Shown here: piece after piece, positions 6,931 to 13,661 of the stretch
Layout: each line of letters starts with the position of its first letter
How positions within the stretch are numbered: the first letter of the stretch is position 1
From: Frankiales bacterium
Lineage (GTDB): Bacteria > Actinomycetota > Actinomycetes > Mycobacteriales > SCTD01
NCBI GenBank assembly: GCA_025966295.1
Contig: JAOPVD010000377.1
Coordinates: 1 to 15,269, forward strand
Reading direction: 5' to 3'
DNA: 15,269 bases
The notes under the pieces: generated by a model
Told to the model about the DNA's origin: nothing
Database searches by the model: none
Seen by the model: the letters and a program-made list of their open reading frames with translations, nothing else
Program-made: the position numbers and the translations under genes

Positions 6931-7856
6931 GCGCCGCAATGACGGGCGTCGGGCTGGGGGCGGCGTGCGGCACCGGGCTGTTCCTGGCGGTCACCGGCAC
7001 CCCACTGACGCGCCGGCCGCGCCTGGACGCCCGGCTCTCGCCGTACCTGCGTGACACCCCGCGGCCGTCGCGGCTGCTGCACGACCGCGCCGGACTGACG
7101 CCGTTTCCCCTGGTGGAGCCGCTGCTGGCCGACCTGGTGCAGGCCGTCGAGCGGTGGGTCGGCGGCCTGTCCAGCGTGCGGCGCCGGCTCGAGCAGGTGG
7201 GCGGCCCGATGACGGTGGAGCAGTTCCGCGCCGAGCAGGTGCTGTGGGGCGGCTTCGGGCTGGCGGCGGCGTTCGGCCTGGCGCTGCTGTCGGCGGCCGC
7301 CGGCGGCGGCACCAACCCGCTGGTGCTCGGGGTGTCCGCCGTGCTGTTCACGGTGCTGGGGGTGCTCGCCCGGGACCGCTACCTGACCCGGCAGGTCGCG
7401 CAGCGCGAGGAGCGGATGCTCGAGGAGTTCCCGACCATCGCCGAGCTGCTGGCGCTCGCGGTGACGGCGGGGGAGGGGCCGGTCGGGGCGCTCGAGCGGG
7501 TCACCCGGATCTCGGCCGGCGAGCTCAGCCGCGAGCTCGGGCGGGCGCTCGCCGACGCCCGGGCCGGCGCCTCCCTCGTGCAGGCGCTCGAGGGCATCTC
7601 GCGCCGCACCTCGCTCGCGCCGCTCGCCCGCTTCGTCGACGGCGTCGCCATCGCGGTGGAGCGCGGGACCCCGCTGGCCGACGTGCTGCGGGCCCAGGCG
7701 GTCGACGTCCGCGAGGCCGGCAAGCGGCAGCTGCTCGAGTCCGCCGGCCGGCGGGAGATCGCGATGATGGTCCCCGTCGTCTTCCTGGTGCTGCCGGTCA
7801 CCGTGCTGTTCGCGCTCTTCCCGGGTTTCTACGGCCTGAAGCTGGTCACCGGATGA
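6927..7856 (+). CDS. tadC: TadC, type II secretion F-family pilus assembly protein
   Basis: Inner-membrane platform protein of a Tad (Flp/type IVc) pilus, normally paired with TadB and driven by the TadA ATPase. 309 residues from the GTG at 6927, chosen for its GTGA overlap with the tadB remnant; an in-frame ATG follows four codons later. Hydrophobic helices lie near residues 6–24, 106–124, 130–148 and 280–305. The T2SSF domain covers about 168–300: it opens with EEFPTIAELLALAVTAGEGP, continues through GASLVQALEGISRRT and AIAVERGTPLADVLRAQA, and ends in the helix VPVVFLVLPVTVLFALFPGF. Length is normal for actinobacterial TadC. The gene is intact, although its usual partners upstream are missing. 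The Flp-like gene follows at once. Confidence 0.9.
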   Translation: MSAAMTGVGLGAACGTGLFLAVTGTPLTRRPRLDARLSPYLRDTPRPSRLLHDRAGLTPFPLVEPLLADLVQAVERWVGGLSSVRRRLEQVGGPMTVEQFRAEQVLWGGFGLAAAFGLALLSAAAGGGTNPLVLGVSAVLFTVLGVLARDRYLTRQVAQREERMLEEFPTIAELLALAVTAGEGPVGALERVTRISAGELSRELGRALADARAGASLVQALEGISRRTSLAPLARFVDGVAIAVERGTPLADVLRAQAVDVREAGKRQLLESAGRREIAMMVPVVFLVLPVTVLFALFPGFYGLKLVTG

Positions 7857-7886
7857 GTGGCCCCTCGGAGAAAGGCAGGTAGGCCC

Positions 7887-8078
7887 ATGAGGCCGTCCCG
7901 GATCGCCGTCCGGCTGCAAGCCCGTGCGCTGGCCGCGCGCACCGACCGCGGTGACGTCCCCGGGTGGGTGCTCATCACGATCATGACGGCTGGGCTGGTC
8001 ACGGTGATCTACGGCGTCGCGAGCGACCAGCTCCAGAGCATCCTGCGCAACGCGCTGAACTCCGTGCGCTCGCCCTGA
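7887..8078 (+). CDS. Small Flp-pilin-like membrane protein
   Basis: 63 residues from the ATG at 7887, preceded by AGGCAGGTAGG; an in-frame GTG at 7857 directly after the tadC stop would add ten residues. A basic N-terminus (RLQARALAARTDRGD) leads to one hydrophobic helix (WVLITIMTAGLVTVIYGVA, 27–45) and a short polar tail (QLQSILRNALNSV). Position between tadC and tadE is where actinobacterial Tad loci carry their Flp-type pilin or DUF4244-like subunit, and the size fits. The canonical prepilin site, glycine with glutamate at mature position +5, is not obvious: the helix begins after G26 with no acidic residue at that place. It may therefore be a divergent pilin or an accessory subunit. Confidence 0.65.
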   Translation: MRPSRIAVRLQARALAARTDRGDVPGWVLITIMTAGLVTVIYGVASDQLQSILRNALNSVRSP

Positions 8079-8079
8079 C

Positions 8080-8466
8080 ATGGGCCGGCAGCGCGACGAC
8101 GCGGGCGCGGCCGTCGTGGACTTCGTGCTCGTCAGCGTGCTGCTGCTCGGGCTGTTCCTGCTGGTGTTCCAGGTCGGCGTCGCGCTGCACGTCCGGAACG
8201 TCCTCATCGCCTCCGCCGCCGACGGGGCCCGGTACGGCGCCAACGCCGACCGCACGCCTCGGGAAGGTGCTGAGCAGGCCCAGCGCGTGGTCGCCCAGGC
8301 CCTCGGGGCACGGCTCGCGGGTGCGGTGCGGTGCGAGCCGGTCGAGGGCGGCACCGTGGACGGCGCCCCGGTCGTCGACATCCGCTGTACCGGGCCGGTG
8401 CCCTCGCTGGTCGGCGACGCCCTCACCCTGACGGTGCACGGGCACGCGCTCGAGGAGGCCCGGTGA
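8080..8466 (+). CDS. TadE-like pseudopilin
   Basis: 128 residues from the ATG at 8080, one base after the previous stop. The N-terminus has the TadE form: a short charged leader, DAGAAVVDF (7–15), then a hydrophobic helix of about 25 residues and the conserved-type run SAADGARYGA. The rest is a periplasm-side domain with two cysteines (RCEP and IRCTG) that could form a disulfide. TadE-type pseudopilins normally have glutamate at the fifth mature position (..VEF); here it is aspartate (VVDF, D14), a conservative change that may affect processing or assembly. The next gene starts within its stop codon (GTGA). The role is minor pilin or pseudopilin of the Tad pilus. Confidence 0.85.
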   Translation: MGRQRDDAGAAVVDFVLVSVLLLGLFLLVFQVGVALHVRNVLIASAADGARYGANADRTPREGAEQAQRVVAQALGARLAGAVRCEPVEGGTVDGAPVVDIRCTGPVPSLVGDALTLTVHGHALEEAR

Positions 8467-8897
8467 GCCGCCGGTGGCGCAGCGATGCCGGCTCCGCGCT
8501 GGTCGAGTTCACCTACCTGGCCATCCTGCTGATGGTGCCGCTCGTCTACGTCCTCATCTCCGTGTTTCTGGTGCAGAGCGCCGCCTTCGGCACCACCGAG
8601 GCGGCCCGGCAGGCGTCCCGCGCCTTCGCCCGCGCCGACAGCTACGGGCAGGGTCAGCAGCGGGCCACCGCGGCCGCCCGGCTGGCACTGCGGGACCAGG
8701 GCGTCGACGGCGGCCAGGTGGCCATCGACTGCTTCGGAACGCCTTGCCCAGCAGCGGGTTCGCGGGTCCGCGTCACCGTGACCCACCACGTGAAGCTGCC
8801 GCTGCTCGGCAGCCTGTTCAGCGACCAGCGCCGCGGCACCATCCGGGTGCAGGCCAGCCACACCGAGCACGTCGACCGCTTCAAGAGCCCGCGATGA
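8463..8897 (+). CDS. TadE-family pseudopilin, second copy
   Basis: 144 residues from the GTG at 8463, overlapping the previous stop as GTGA. The leader SRRWRS is followed by DAGSALVEF, with the canonical glutamate (E15), and a long hydrophobic helix (TYLAILLMVPLVYVLISVFLV). Then come TTEAARQASRAFARA, as in TadE/TadG proteins, a predicted extracytoplasmic domain with a close cysteine pair (DCFGTPC), and β-rich sequence near the end. It differs from the preceding TadE-like protein mainly in carrying the usual glutamate, so the two may form a heteromeric tip or priming complex, as minor pseudopilins do. The following gene overlaps its stop by ATGA, so all these genes are probably one transcript. 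Confidence 0.85.
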   Translation: MSRRWRSDAGSALVEFTYLAILLMVPLVYVLISVFLVQSAAFGTTEAARQASRAFARADSYGQGQQRATAAARLALRDQGVDGGQVAIDCFGTPCPAAGSRVRVTVTHHVKLPLLGSLFSDQRRGTIRVQASHTEHVDRFKSPR

Positions 8898-9328
8898 CGG
8901 CCCGTCGCGACGACGAGGGCACGGTGCTGCTGCTCACCGTCGGGCTGTCGGTGGTGCTGCTGCTCCTGGTCGCGGTCGTCGTCGACGTGACCAAGGTGAT
9001 CCTCGCCAAGCGGGCGGTCGCGAGCGCCGCCGACGGAGCCGCCATTGCGGCCGCGCAGCAGGTGGATGTCGCTGCGGTCCGGGCGTCACTCAGTGGCACG
9101 TTGCCGCTCGACCCGGCGGCGGTGGCCGAGGCGGTTGCGGCCTACGCGGCGGACGCGGACGACGAGCAGCCCGGCCTGCGGCTGGCCGGCCGGGTGGACC
9201 CGGCCGACCGTGGGCTGGCCGTTGTGGAGGCCCGCCGCAGCGTCACGCTGCCTTTCGTGGGGTGGCTGGGCGTCGCCCAGGTGCAGGTGGCGGCGGTGGC
9301 CCGGGCGCGCTCACCGGTGCTGCCGTAG
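8894..9328 (+). CDS. TadG-like pilus assembly protein
   Basis: 144 residues from the ATG at 8894 (ATGA overlap). The start DDEGTVLLLTVGLSVVLLLL and the following helix to VVDVTKVILAKR match the N-terminal TadG/putative Flp pilus-assembly domain; SAADGAAIAAAQ follows, as in that family. The remaining sequence (about 50–144) is a small soluble domain rich in Ala and Val. It lacks the large von Willebrand-type domain of proteobacterial TadG, as is usual for short actinobacterial versions. Last gene of the Tad cluster; 97 bases separate it from prfB. No terminator hairpin with a T run is visible in that gap. Confidence 0.8.
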   Translation: MTARRDDEGTVLLLTVGLSVVLLLLVAVVVDVTKVILAKRAVASAADGAAIAAAQQVDVAAVRASLSGTLPLDPAAVAEAVAAYAADADDEQPGLRLAGRVDPADRGLAVVEARRSVTLPFVGWLGVAQVQVAAVARARSPVLP

Positions 9329-9411
9329 TAGGCGGCGCGGGGCCGAAGACCACCGGGCATCGCCCGTGCTGCTGGGGGTGGCCGACCCGGCAGGCGGTCC
9401 TGACCGGCGAC

Positions 9412-9417
9412 TAGGCT
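9412..9417 (+). promoter_or_regulatory. TANNNT -10-like box before prfB
   Basis: TAGGCT lies 8 bases before the prfB GTG, the distance at which transcription would begin on or beside the start codon. Such boxes are typical of leaderless genes in actinomycetes. No clear -35 is seen. GGTGG in the spacer could instead act as a weak ribosome site. Confidence 0.45.
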
Positions 9418-9425
9418 GGTGGATC

Positions 9426-10544
9426 GTGGCTGCCGACCGTTCCGCTGACCTGAAGGCCCTTGACGCCACCCTGACGAGCATCGAGAAGGTTCTCGACGTC
9501 GGCAAGCTGCGCGAGGAACTCGTCGACCTCGAGGAGCAGGCCGGGATGCCCGGGCTGTGGGACGACCAGGAGAAGGCCCAGAAGATCACCGGCCGGATGT
9601 CGGTGGTGCAGGCCGACCTCAAGCGCATCGAGTCCTACCGGCAGCGCCTGGAGGACCTCGGGGTGCTCTACGAGATGGCGGCCGAGGAGAGCGACGAGGG
9701 CACCGCCGACGAGGCCGACACCGAGCTGGCCGCCCTCAGCAGGGAGATCGGCAGCTTCGAGGTCCGGACCCTGCTCTCCGGCGAGTACGACGAGCGGTAC
9801 GCCCTCGTCCAGATCAGCCCGGGTGCCGGTGGCGTGGACTCCCAGGACTGGGCGCTGATGCTCTGGCGGATGTACTACCGCTGGGCCGAGCGGCACGACT
9901 ACCCGCTGGACGTGCTGGAGTGGCAGGAGGCCGAGGAGGCCGGCGTCAAGAGCGTCGTCTTCCAGGTCAAGACGCCGTACGCCTACGGCACGCTGGCCGG
10001 CGAGCACGGCGTCCACCGGCTGGTGCGGATCAGCCCGTTCGACAACCAGGCCCGGCGGCAGACCTCGTTCGCCGCCATCGACGTGACGCCGGTGGTCGAC
10101 ACCGCCGACGCGGTCGAGGTCGACGAGAAGGAGATCCGGGTCGACGTGTTCCGCAGCTCCGGCCCGGGTGGGCAGGGCGTCAACACCACCGACTCCGCGG
10201 TGCGCATCACGCACCTCCCGACCGGGATCGTGGTGTCCTGCCAGAACGAGCGCTCGCAGATCCAGAACCGGGCGGCCGCGATGGTGGTGCTGCAGACCAA
10301 GCTGCTGGAGAAGAAGCGCGAGCAGGAGGCGGCCGAGATGGACGCCATCCGGGGCGGTAAGGCCGACAACGCCTTCGGCTCGCAGATCCGCAACTACGTG
10401 CTGCACCCGTACCAGATGGTCAAGGACCTGCGGACCGGCGTGGAGACGGGTAACACCCAGGGCGTGCTCGACGGCGAGATCGACGAGCTGGTCGAGGCGG
10501 CCGTCCGCTGGCGGCGTACCAAGGACGAAGAGCCCGCCGGGTAG
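9426..10544 (+). CDS. prfB: Peptide chain release factor 2
   Basis: Recognises UGA and UAA stop codons and releases the finished peptide on the ribosome. 372 residues from a GTG at 9426, the length usual in actinobacteria. Order: N-terminal helical domain with LWDD (44–47), the stop-reading SPF tripeptide (203–205, in RISPFDNQARRQTSF) that defines RF2, and the peptidyl-hydrolase loop SGPGGQGVN with GGQ at 248–250. The C-terminal helix and the motif VKDLRTGVETGNTQGVLDG are intact. The programmed +1 frameshift found in many bacteria is absent: one frame runs through, and the equivalent place reads CTC GAC (codons 23–24). A TANNNT box sits just before the start. Identity is certain. Confidence 0.97.
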   Translation: MAADRSADLKALDATLTSIEKVLDVGKLREELVDLEEQAGMPGLWDDQEKAQKITGRMSVVQADLKRIESYRQRLEDLGVLYEMAAEESDEGTADEADTELAALSREIGSFEVRTLLSGEYDERYALVQISPGAGGVDSQDWALMLWRMYYRWAERHDYPLDVLEWQEAEEAGVKSVVFQVKTPYAYGTLAGEHGVHRLVRISPFDNQARRQTSFAAIDVTPVVDTADAVEVDEKEIRVDVFRSSGPGGQGVNTTDSAVRITHLPTGIVVSCQNERSQIQNRAAAMVVLQTKLLEKKREQEAAEMDAIRGGKADNAFGSQIRNYVLHPYQMVKDLRTGVETGNTQGVLDGEIDELVEAAVRWRRTKDEEPAG

Positions 10545-10569
10545 GCACTGCGCCTAGGACCGCGGCTCG

Positions 10570-10593
10570 CTCAGAGCAGCACTCAGAGCAGCA
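10570..10593. repeat. 12-bp tandem duplication
   Basis: CTCAGAGCAGCA occurs twice head to tail (10570–10581, 10582–10593), followed by GCAGCAG triplets. The second copy contains the stop codon of the small antisense zinc-ribbon gene and the triplets encode its run of leucines. Replication slippage is the likely origin. Confidence 0.75.
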
Positions 10594-10780
10594 GCAGCAG
10601 GAGCAGCAGCGCCACGACCGCCGCCAGCAGCACGGGGCCGGCCGGCAGGCGGTGCGCGTGCAACTGCTCACGGGTCGCGCGGCAGAGGCTGCAGCGCCCT
10701 TCCTCGACGAGCCCGGAGCAGCCCGCGCAGACGAGGTTGTCGCAGTTCACGAGCGGCCTCCAGGTCTGGGTCATTCCCAT
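10583..10780 (-). CDS. Small zinc-ribbon, tail-anchored membrane protein
   Basis: 65 residues, function unknown. Five cysteines are packed in the N-terminal half: C13, C18, C21, C30 and C33. C18-x2-C21 and C30-x2-C33 form a likely four-cysteine zinc ribbon (VCAGC, RCSLC). A basic linker (RATREQLHAHRLPAG) leads to one hydrophobic segment (48–65) that ends the protein, so it should be anchored by its tail with the zinc ribbon in the cytoplasm. The cysteine spacing and clean hydrophobic end argue against a chance frame. It is the only minus-strand gene among plus-strand housekeeping genes, converging on prfB and divergent from ftsE. The ATG at 10780 has only a weak GGTGAG before it; an ATG two codons on is possible. 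Confidence 0.7.
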   Translation of the reverse strand: MGMTQTWRPLVNCDNLVCAGCSGLVEEGRCSLCRATREQLHAHRLPAGPVLLAAVVALLLLLLLL

Positions 10781-10834
10781 TGTTACTCACCGTGGGTGTG
10801 TCCGCGCGTCGGGGGACGTAACGGGCCGCCGACC

Positions 10835-10840
10835 TAGGAT
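10835..10840 (+). promoter_or_regulatory. TANNNT -10-like box before ftsE
   Basis: TAGGAT ends 6 bases before the GTG start of ftsE, so the transcript would begin at the start codon (leaderless). There is no purine-rich ribosome site in between (GGCCAG). The pattern matches the known actinobacterial leaderless start. Confidence 0.6.
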
Positions 10841-10846
10841 GGCCAG

Positions 10847-11536
10847 GTGATCCGGCTGGAGAAGGTCTCGAAGAGCTACCCGACGAGCACGCGTCCCGCG
10901 CTCGACGGGGTCGACGTCGACATCGAGAAGGGCGAGTTCGTCTTCCTCGTCGGCTCGAGCGGGTCCGGGAAGTCCACCTTCCTGCGCCTGCTGCTCAAGG
11001 AGGAGGTCCCGACCGCCGGCCGGGTGCACGTCGCCGGCAAGGACCTGTCCCGGCTGTCGAACTGGAAGATCCCGGCGCTGCGGCGCTCGATCGGCTGCGT
11101 GTTCCAGGACTTCCGGCTGCTGCCGAACAAGACGGTCCACCAGAACGTCGCCTTCGCCCTCGAGGTGATCGGCAAGCCCCAGGCGACGATCGAGAAGGTG
11201 GTCCCCGAGGTCCTCGACCTGGTCGGCCTCGACGGCAAGGCGGGGCGGATGCCCGACGAGCTGTCCGGCGGTGAGCAGCAGCGCGTCGCGGTCGCCCGGG
11301 CGTTCGTCAACCGGCCGATGATCTTGATTGCCGACGAGCCGACCGGGAACCTCGACCCGTCGACGTCCATCGGCATCATGAAGCTGCTCGACCGCATCAA
11401 CCGCACCGGCACGACGGTGGTGATGGCCACCCACGACGCCGCCATCGTCGACTCCATGCGCCGCCGGGTCGTGGAGCTGTCGCAGGGCAAGGTCGTCCGT
11501 GACCAGACCCGCGGCGTCTACGGCTACGGCGCCTAG
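10847..11536 (+). CDS. ftsE: Cell-division ATP-binding protein FtsE
   Basis: Cytoplasmic ATPase of the FtsEX complex, which in other bacteria controls peptidoglycan hydrolases at the division septum. 229 residues from the GTG at 10847. All ABC motifs are present: Walker A GSSGSGKST (36–44), Q-loop VFQDFRLLP with Q87, signature LSGGEQQR (139–146), Walker B ILIADEP with catalytic E164, and H-loop H196 (ATHD). The sequence FRLLPNKTVHQNVAFALEV is typical of FtsE, which separates it from LolD-like ATPases. ftsX starts 47 bases after the stop, so the pair is almost surely one operon. Confidence 0.97.
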   Translation: MIRLEKVSKSYPTSTRPALDGVDVDIEKGEFVFLVGSSGSGKSTFLRLLLKEEVPTAGRVHVAGKDLSRLSNWKIPALRRSIGCVFQDFRLLPNKTVHQNVAFALEVIGKPQATIEKVVPEVLDLVGLDGKAGRMPDELSGGEQQRVAVARAFVNRPMILIADEPTGNLDPSTSIGIMKLLDRINRTGTTVVMATHDAAIVDSMRRRVVELSQGKVVRDQTRGVYGYGA

Positions 11537-11583
11537 CCCCGACCGAGCCCCACTCCCGCTCGAGACCCCACCGAGGACACCAC

Positions 11584-12492
11584 GTGCGCGCCCAGTTCAT
11601 CCTCAGCGAGATCGGCATCGGTCTGCGCCGCAACCTCACCATGACGGTCGCCGTCATCCTCACGGTGACGATCACGCTCACCATGGCCGGTGTCGGTTGG
11701 CTGGTGCACAAGCAGGTCGACGTCATGAAGGACTACTGGTACGACAAGGTCGAGGTGACGATCTTCCTCTGCGGCACCAACAGCAGCTCGGGGAACTGCG
11801 CCGGCAAGGAGGTCACCGCCGAGCAGCGCGACCAGCTCAACGCCGACCTGCACGCCACCCCGCAGGTCGAGCAGGTCTTCTATGAGTCCAAGCGCGAGGC
11901 CTACGAGCGCTTCAAGGTGCAGTTCAAGGACTCGCCGGACCTCGTGCGCAACGTGAGCGCCGACGCCATGCCGGAGTCGTTCCGGGTCAAGCTCAAGAAC
12001 CCCGAGCAGTTCCAAGTGGTGGCCAGCGCCTACCAGGACCGGCCCGGCGTGGACGCCGTCCAGGACCTCAAGAAGCTGCTGGACCCGATCTTCAAGCTGC
12101 TCGGCGTGGGCCAGAAGGTCGCCTACATCTTCGCCGGCGTCATGCTGGTCGCGGCCACCATCCTGATCTCCAACACCATCAGGGTGGCGGCCTTCAGCCG
12201 CCGGCGGGAGACCGGGATCATGCGGCTGGTCGGCGCCAGCAACCTCTACATCCAGACGCCGTTCCTGCTCGAGGGCGCGGTCGCCGGGCTGGTGGGGGCG
12301 GTCGGGGCGTGCGGGCTGGTGGTGATCGGCAAGTGGTACGTCGTCGACCAGCAGCTGCGGCCGCTCCTGACGTTCACCAACTACATCGGCTGGAGCGAGG
12401 TCGTCGCGACCATCCCGGTGCTGCTCCTGTCGGGCGTGCTGCTCTGCGGCCTGGCCTCGTTCTTCACGATCCGCCGCCACCTGCGGGTCTGA
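11584..12492 (+). CDS. ftsX: Cell-division permease-like protein FtsX
   Basis: Membrane partner of FtsE. 302 residues from the GTG at 11584, with GAGGA about 8 bases upstream. Four membrane helices are expected near 20–41, 178–198, 229–250 and 272–294. The large extracellular loop between helices 1 and 2 (about 42–177) starts with KVEVTIFLCG; it contains C63 and C72, nine residues apart, which may form a disulfide. The loop ends near the amphipathic stretch VQDLKKLLDPIFKLLG, the region that in other species contacts a hydrolase or its activator. The cytoplasmic motif FSRRRETGIMRLVGAS matches the FtsX/MacB coupling region. The next gene is an S41 protease with its own promoter-like box. Confidence 0.96.
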   Translation: MRAQFILSEIGIGLRRNLTMTVAVILTVTITLTMAGVGWLVHKQVDVMKDYWYDKVEVTIFLCGTNSSSGNCAGKEVTAEQRDQLNADLHATPQVEQVFYESKREAYERFKVQFKDSPDLVRNVSADAMPESFRVKLKNPEQFQVVASAYQDRPGVDAVQDLKKLLDPIFKLLGVGQKVAYIFAGVMLVAATILISNTIRVAAFSRRRETGIMRLVGASNLYIQTPFLLEGAVAGLVGAVGACGLVVIGKWYVVDQQLRPLLTFTNYIGWSEVVATIPVLLLSGVLLCGLASFFTIRRHLRV

Positions 12493-12500
12493 ACCCGCCC

Positions 12501-12506
12501 TAGAGT
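12501..12506 (+). promoter_or_regulatory. TANNNT -10-like box before the S41 protease gene
   Basis: TAGAGT ends 6 bases before the ATG at 12513 and lies 8 bases after the ftsX stop. The spacer GACGGC holds no ribosome site. This suggests an internal leaderless promoter for the protease–smpB–amidohydrolase genes. Confidence 0.55.
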
Positions 12507-12512
12507 GACGGC

Positions 12513-13661
12513 ATGGCCCGCCGACCCGTGATCCGCCGGATCGGGATCGGCGTGGGCTCGGTCGCCGCCCTGGCCACCGCCTTCACGCTCGGCGTGGTGG
12601 CCGGTGCGGGCAGCACCCCGGACCGCGACGCGGCCCCCCGCGCCGGCGTGCTCGACGACGCGGCCGACCAGATCGCGTCCTCGTCGCTGCGGCCGGTCGA
12701 CCGGGACGCCCTCGACGCGGCCGCGATCAAGGCCATGCTCAGCACCGCCGGTGACCAGTGGGGCAGCTGGGCCGACGGCACCGCGGCGAGCGGTTCCTAC
12801 GCCGGCGTCGGCCTGTGGCTGCGCCGCGAGGGCGCGGCCCTGCTGGTCTCGCAGATCGCCGACGACAGCCCGGCGCAGCACAGCGGGGTGCAGGTCGGTG
12901 ACGAGCTGCGCGCCGTCGACGACCGCAGCACCCGCGGCCTGGCGACGTCGGACGTCGCCGCCTCGCTGCGCGGGCTGCCCGGGTCCGCCGTCACGCTGGT
13001 GCTCGGGCGCGGCGGCGCGCTGCGCACGCTCACCCTCACCCGGGCCCAGGTGGCCGCCCTCGAGGTCACCACCACGATGCTGTCCGCCCACGTCGGCCGC
13101 ATCGCGGTGCCGGCCTTCGGTCGGGGGACCGGCCGGCAGGTCCGCGACGCCGTACGCGCGTTGCAGCGCCAGGACGTCACCGGGATCGTGCTCGACCTGC
13201 GGGGCGACCCGGGTGGCCTGCTGTCGGAGGCCGTCGAGACCGCCAGCGCCTTCCTCGAAGGCGGCCGGGTGGTGACCTACACCCGGCGCGACGAGACGCC
13301 GCGCCGGCTCGACGCCGGGGCGCCCGGGGACACCCGTACCGCCCTGGTGGTGCTCGTGGACGGCGGCACCGCAAGCGCGGCCGAGGTGGTCGCCGGCGCA
13401 CTCCAGGACCGCGGCCGGGCCGTCGTGGTGGGGTCGCGCACCTTCGGCAAGGGCAGCGTGCAGGAGCCGCACCGGCTGACCGACGGCAGCTCGCTGGACA
13501 TCACCGTGGCGCGGTACGTGCTGCCGTCGGGCCGCTCGGTGGAGGGTGTCGGCATCGAGCCCGACATCGAGGTGGCCCAGTCGGAGACCGGCGACGTCGT
13601 CCTGCGGCGGGCCGTCGAGGTGCTGACCGGCCTGCGGGCCGACGCCGGAGGCCGCGGGTGA
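12513..13661 (+). CDS. Membrane-anchored S41 carboxy-terminal processing protease
   Basis: 382-residue serine protease of the Ctp/Prc (S41) family that should act outside the membrane. The basic start RRPVIRRIGIG is followed by one hydrophobic helix (about 12–31), a signal anchor or uncleaved signal peptide. A PDZ domain covers about 92–175 (YAGVGLWLRREG, ISQIADD-like strand, GVQVGDELRAVDD). The catalytic core holds IVLDLRGDPGGLL and the serine–lysine dyad S288 (GTASAAE) and K313 (FGKGSVQ), 25 residues apart as in known S41 enzymes. The end GVGIEPDIEV is typical of the family. Its substrate is unknown; the place beside ftsEX suggests processing of envelope or division proteins. smpB overlaps its stop as GTGA. 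Confidence 0.94.
   Translation: MARRPVIRRIGIGVGSVAALATAFTLGVVAGAGSTPDRDAAPRAGVLDDAADQIASSSLRPVDRDALDAAAIKAMLSTAGDQWGSWADGTAASGSYAGVGLWLRREGAALLVSQIADDSPAQHSGVQVGDELRAVDDRSTRGLATSDVAASLRGLPGSAVTLVLGRGGALRTLTLTRAQVAALEVTTTMLSAHVGRIAVPAFGRGTGRQVRDAVRALQRQDVTGIVLDLRGDPGGLLSEAVETASAFLEGGRVVTYTRRDETPRRLDAGAPGDTRTALVVLVDGGTASAAEVVAGALQDRGRAVVVGSRTFGKGSVQEPHRLTDGSSLDITVARYVLPSGRSVEGVGIEPDIEVAQSETGDVVLRRAVEVLTGLRADAGGRG

Noticed and set aside
6873..8870. Very long minus-strand open frame opposite tadC–tadE
   Set aside because: It is antisense to five well-supported Tad genes, is rich in Arg/His/Gly/Pro, has no domain, and is a common artefact of high-G+C third positions.
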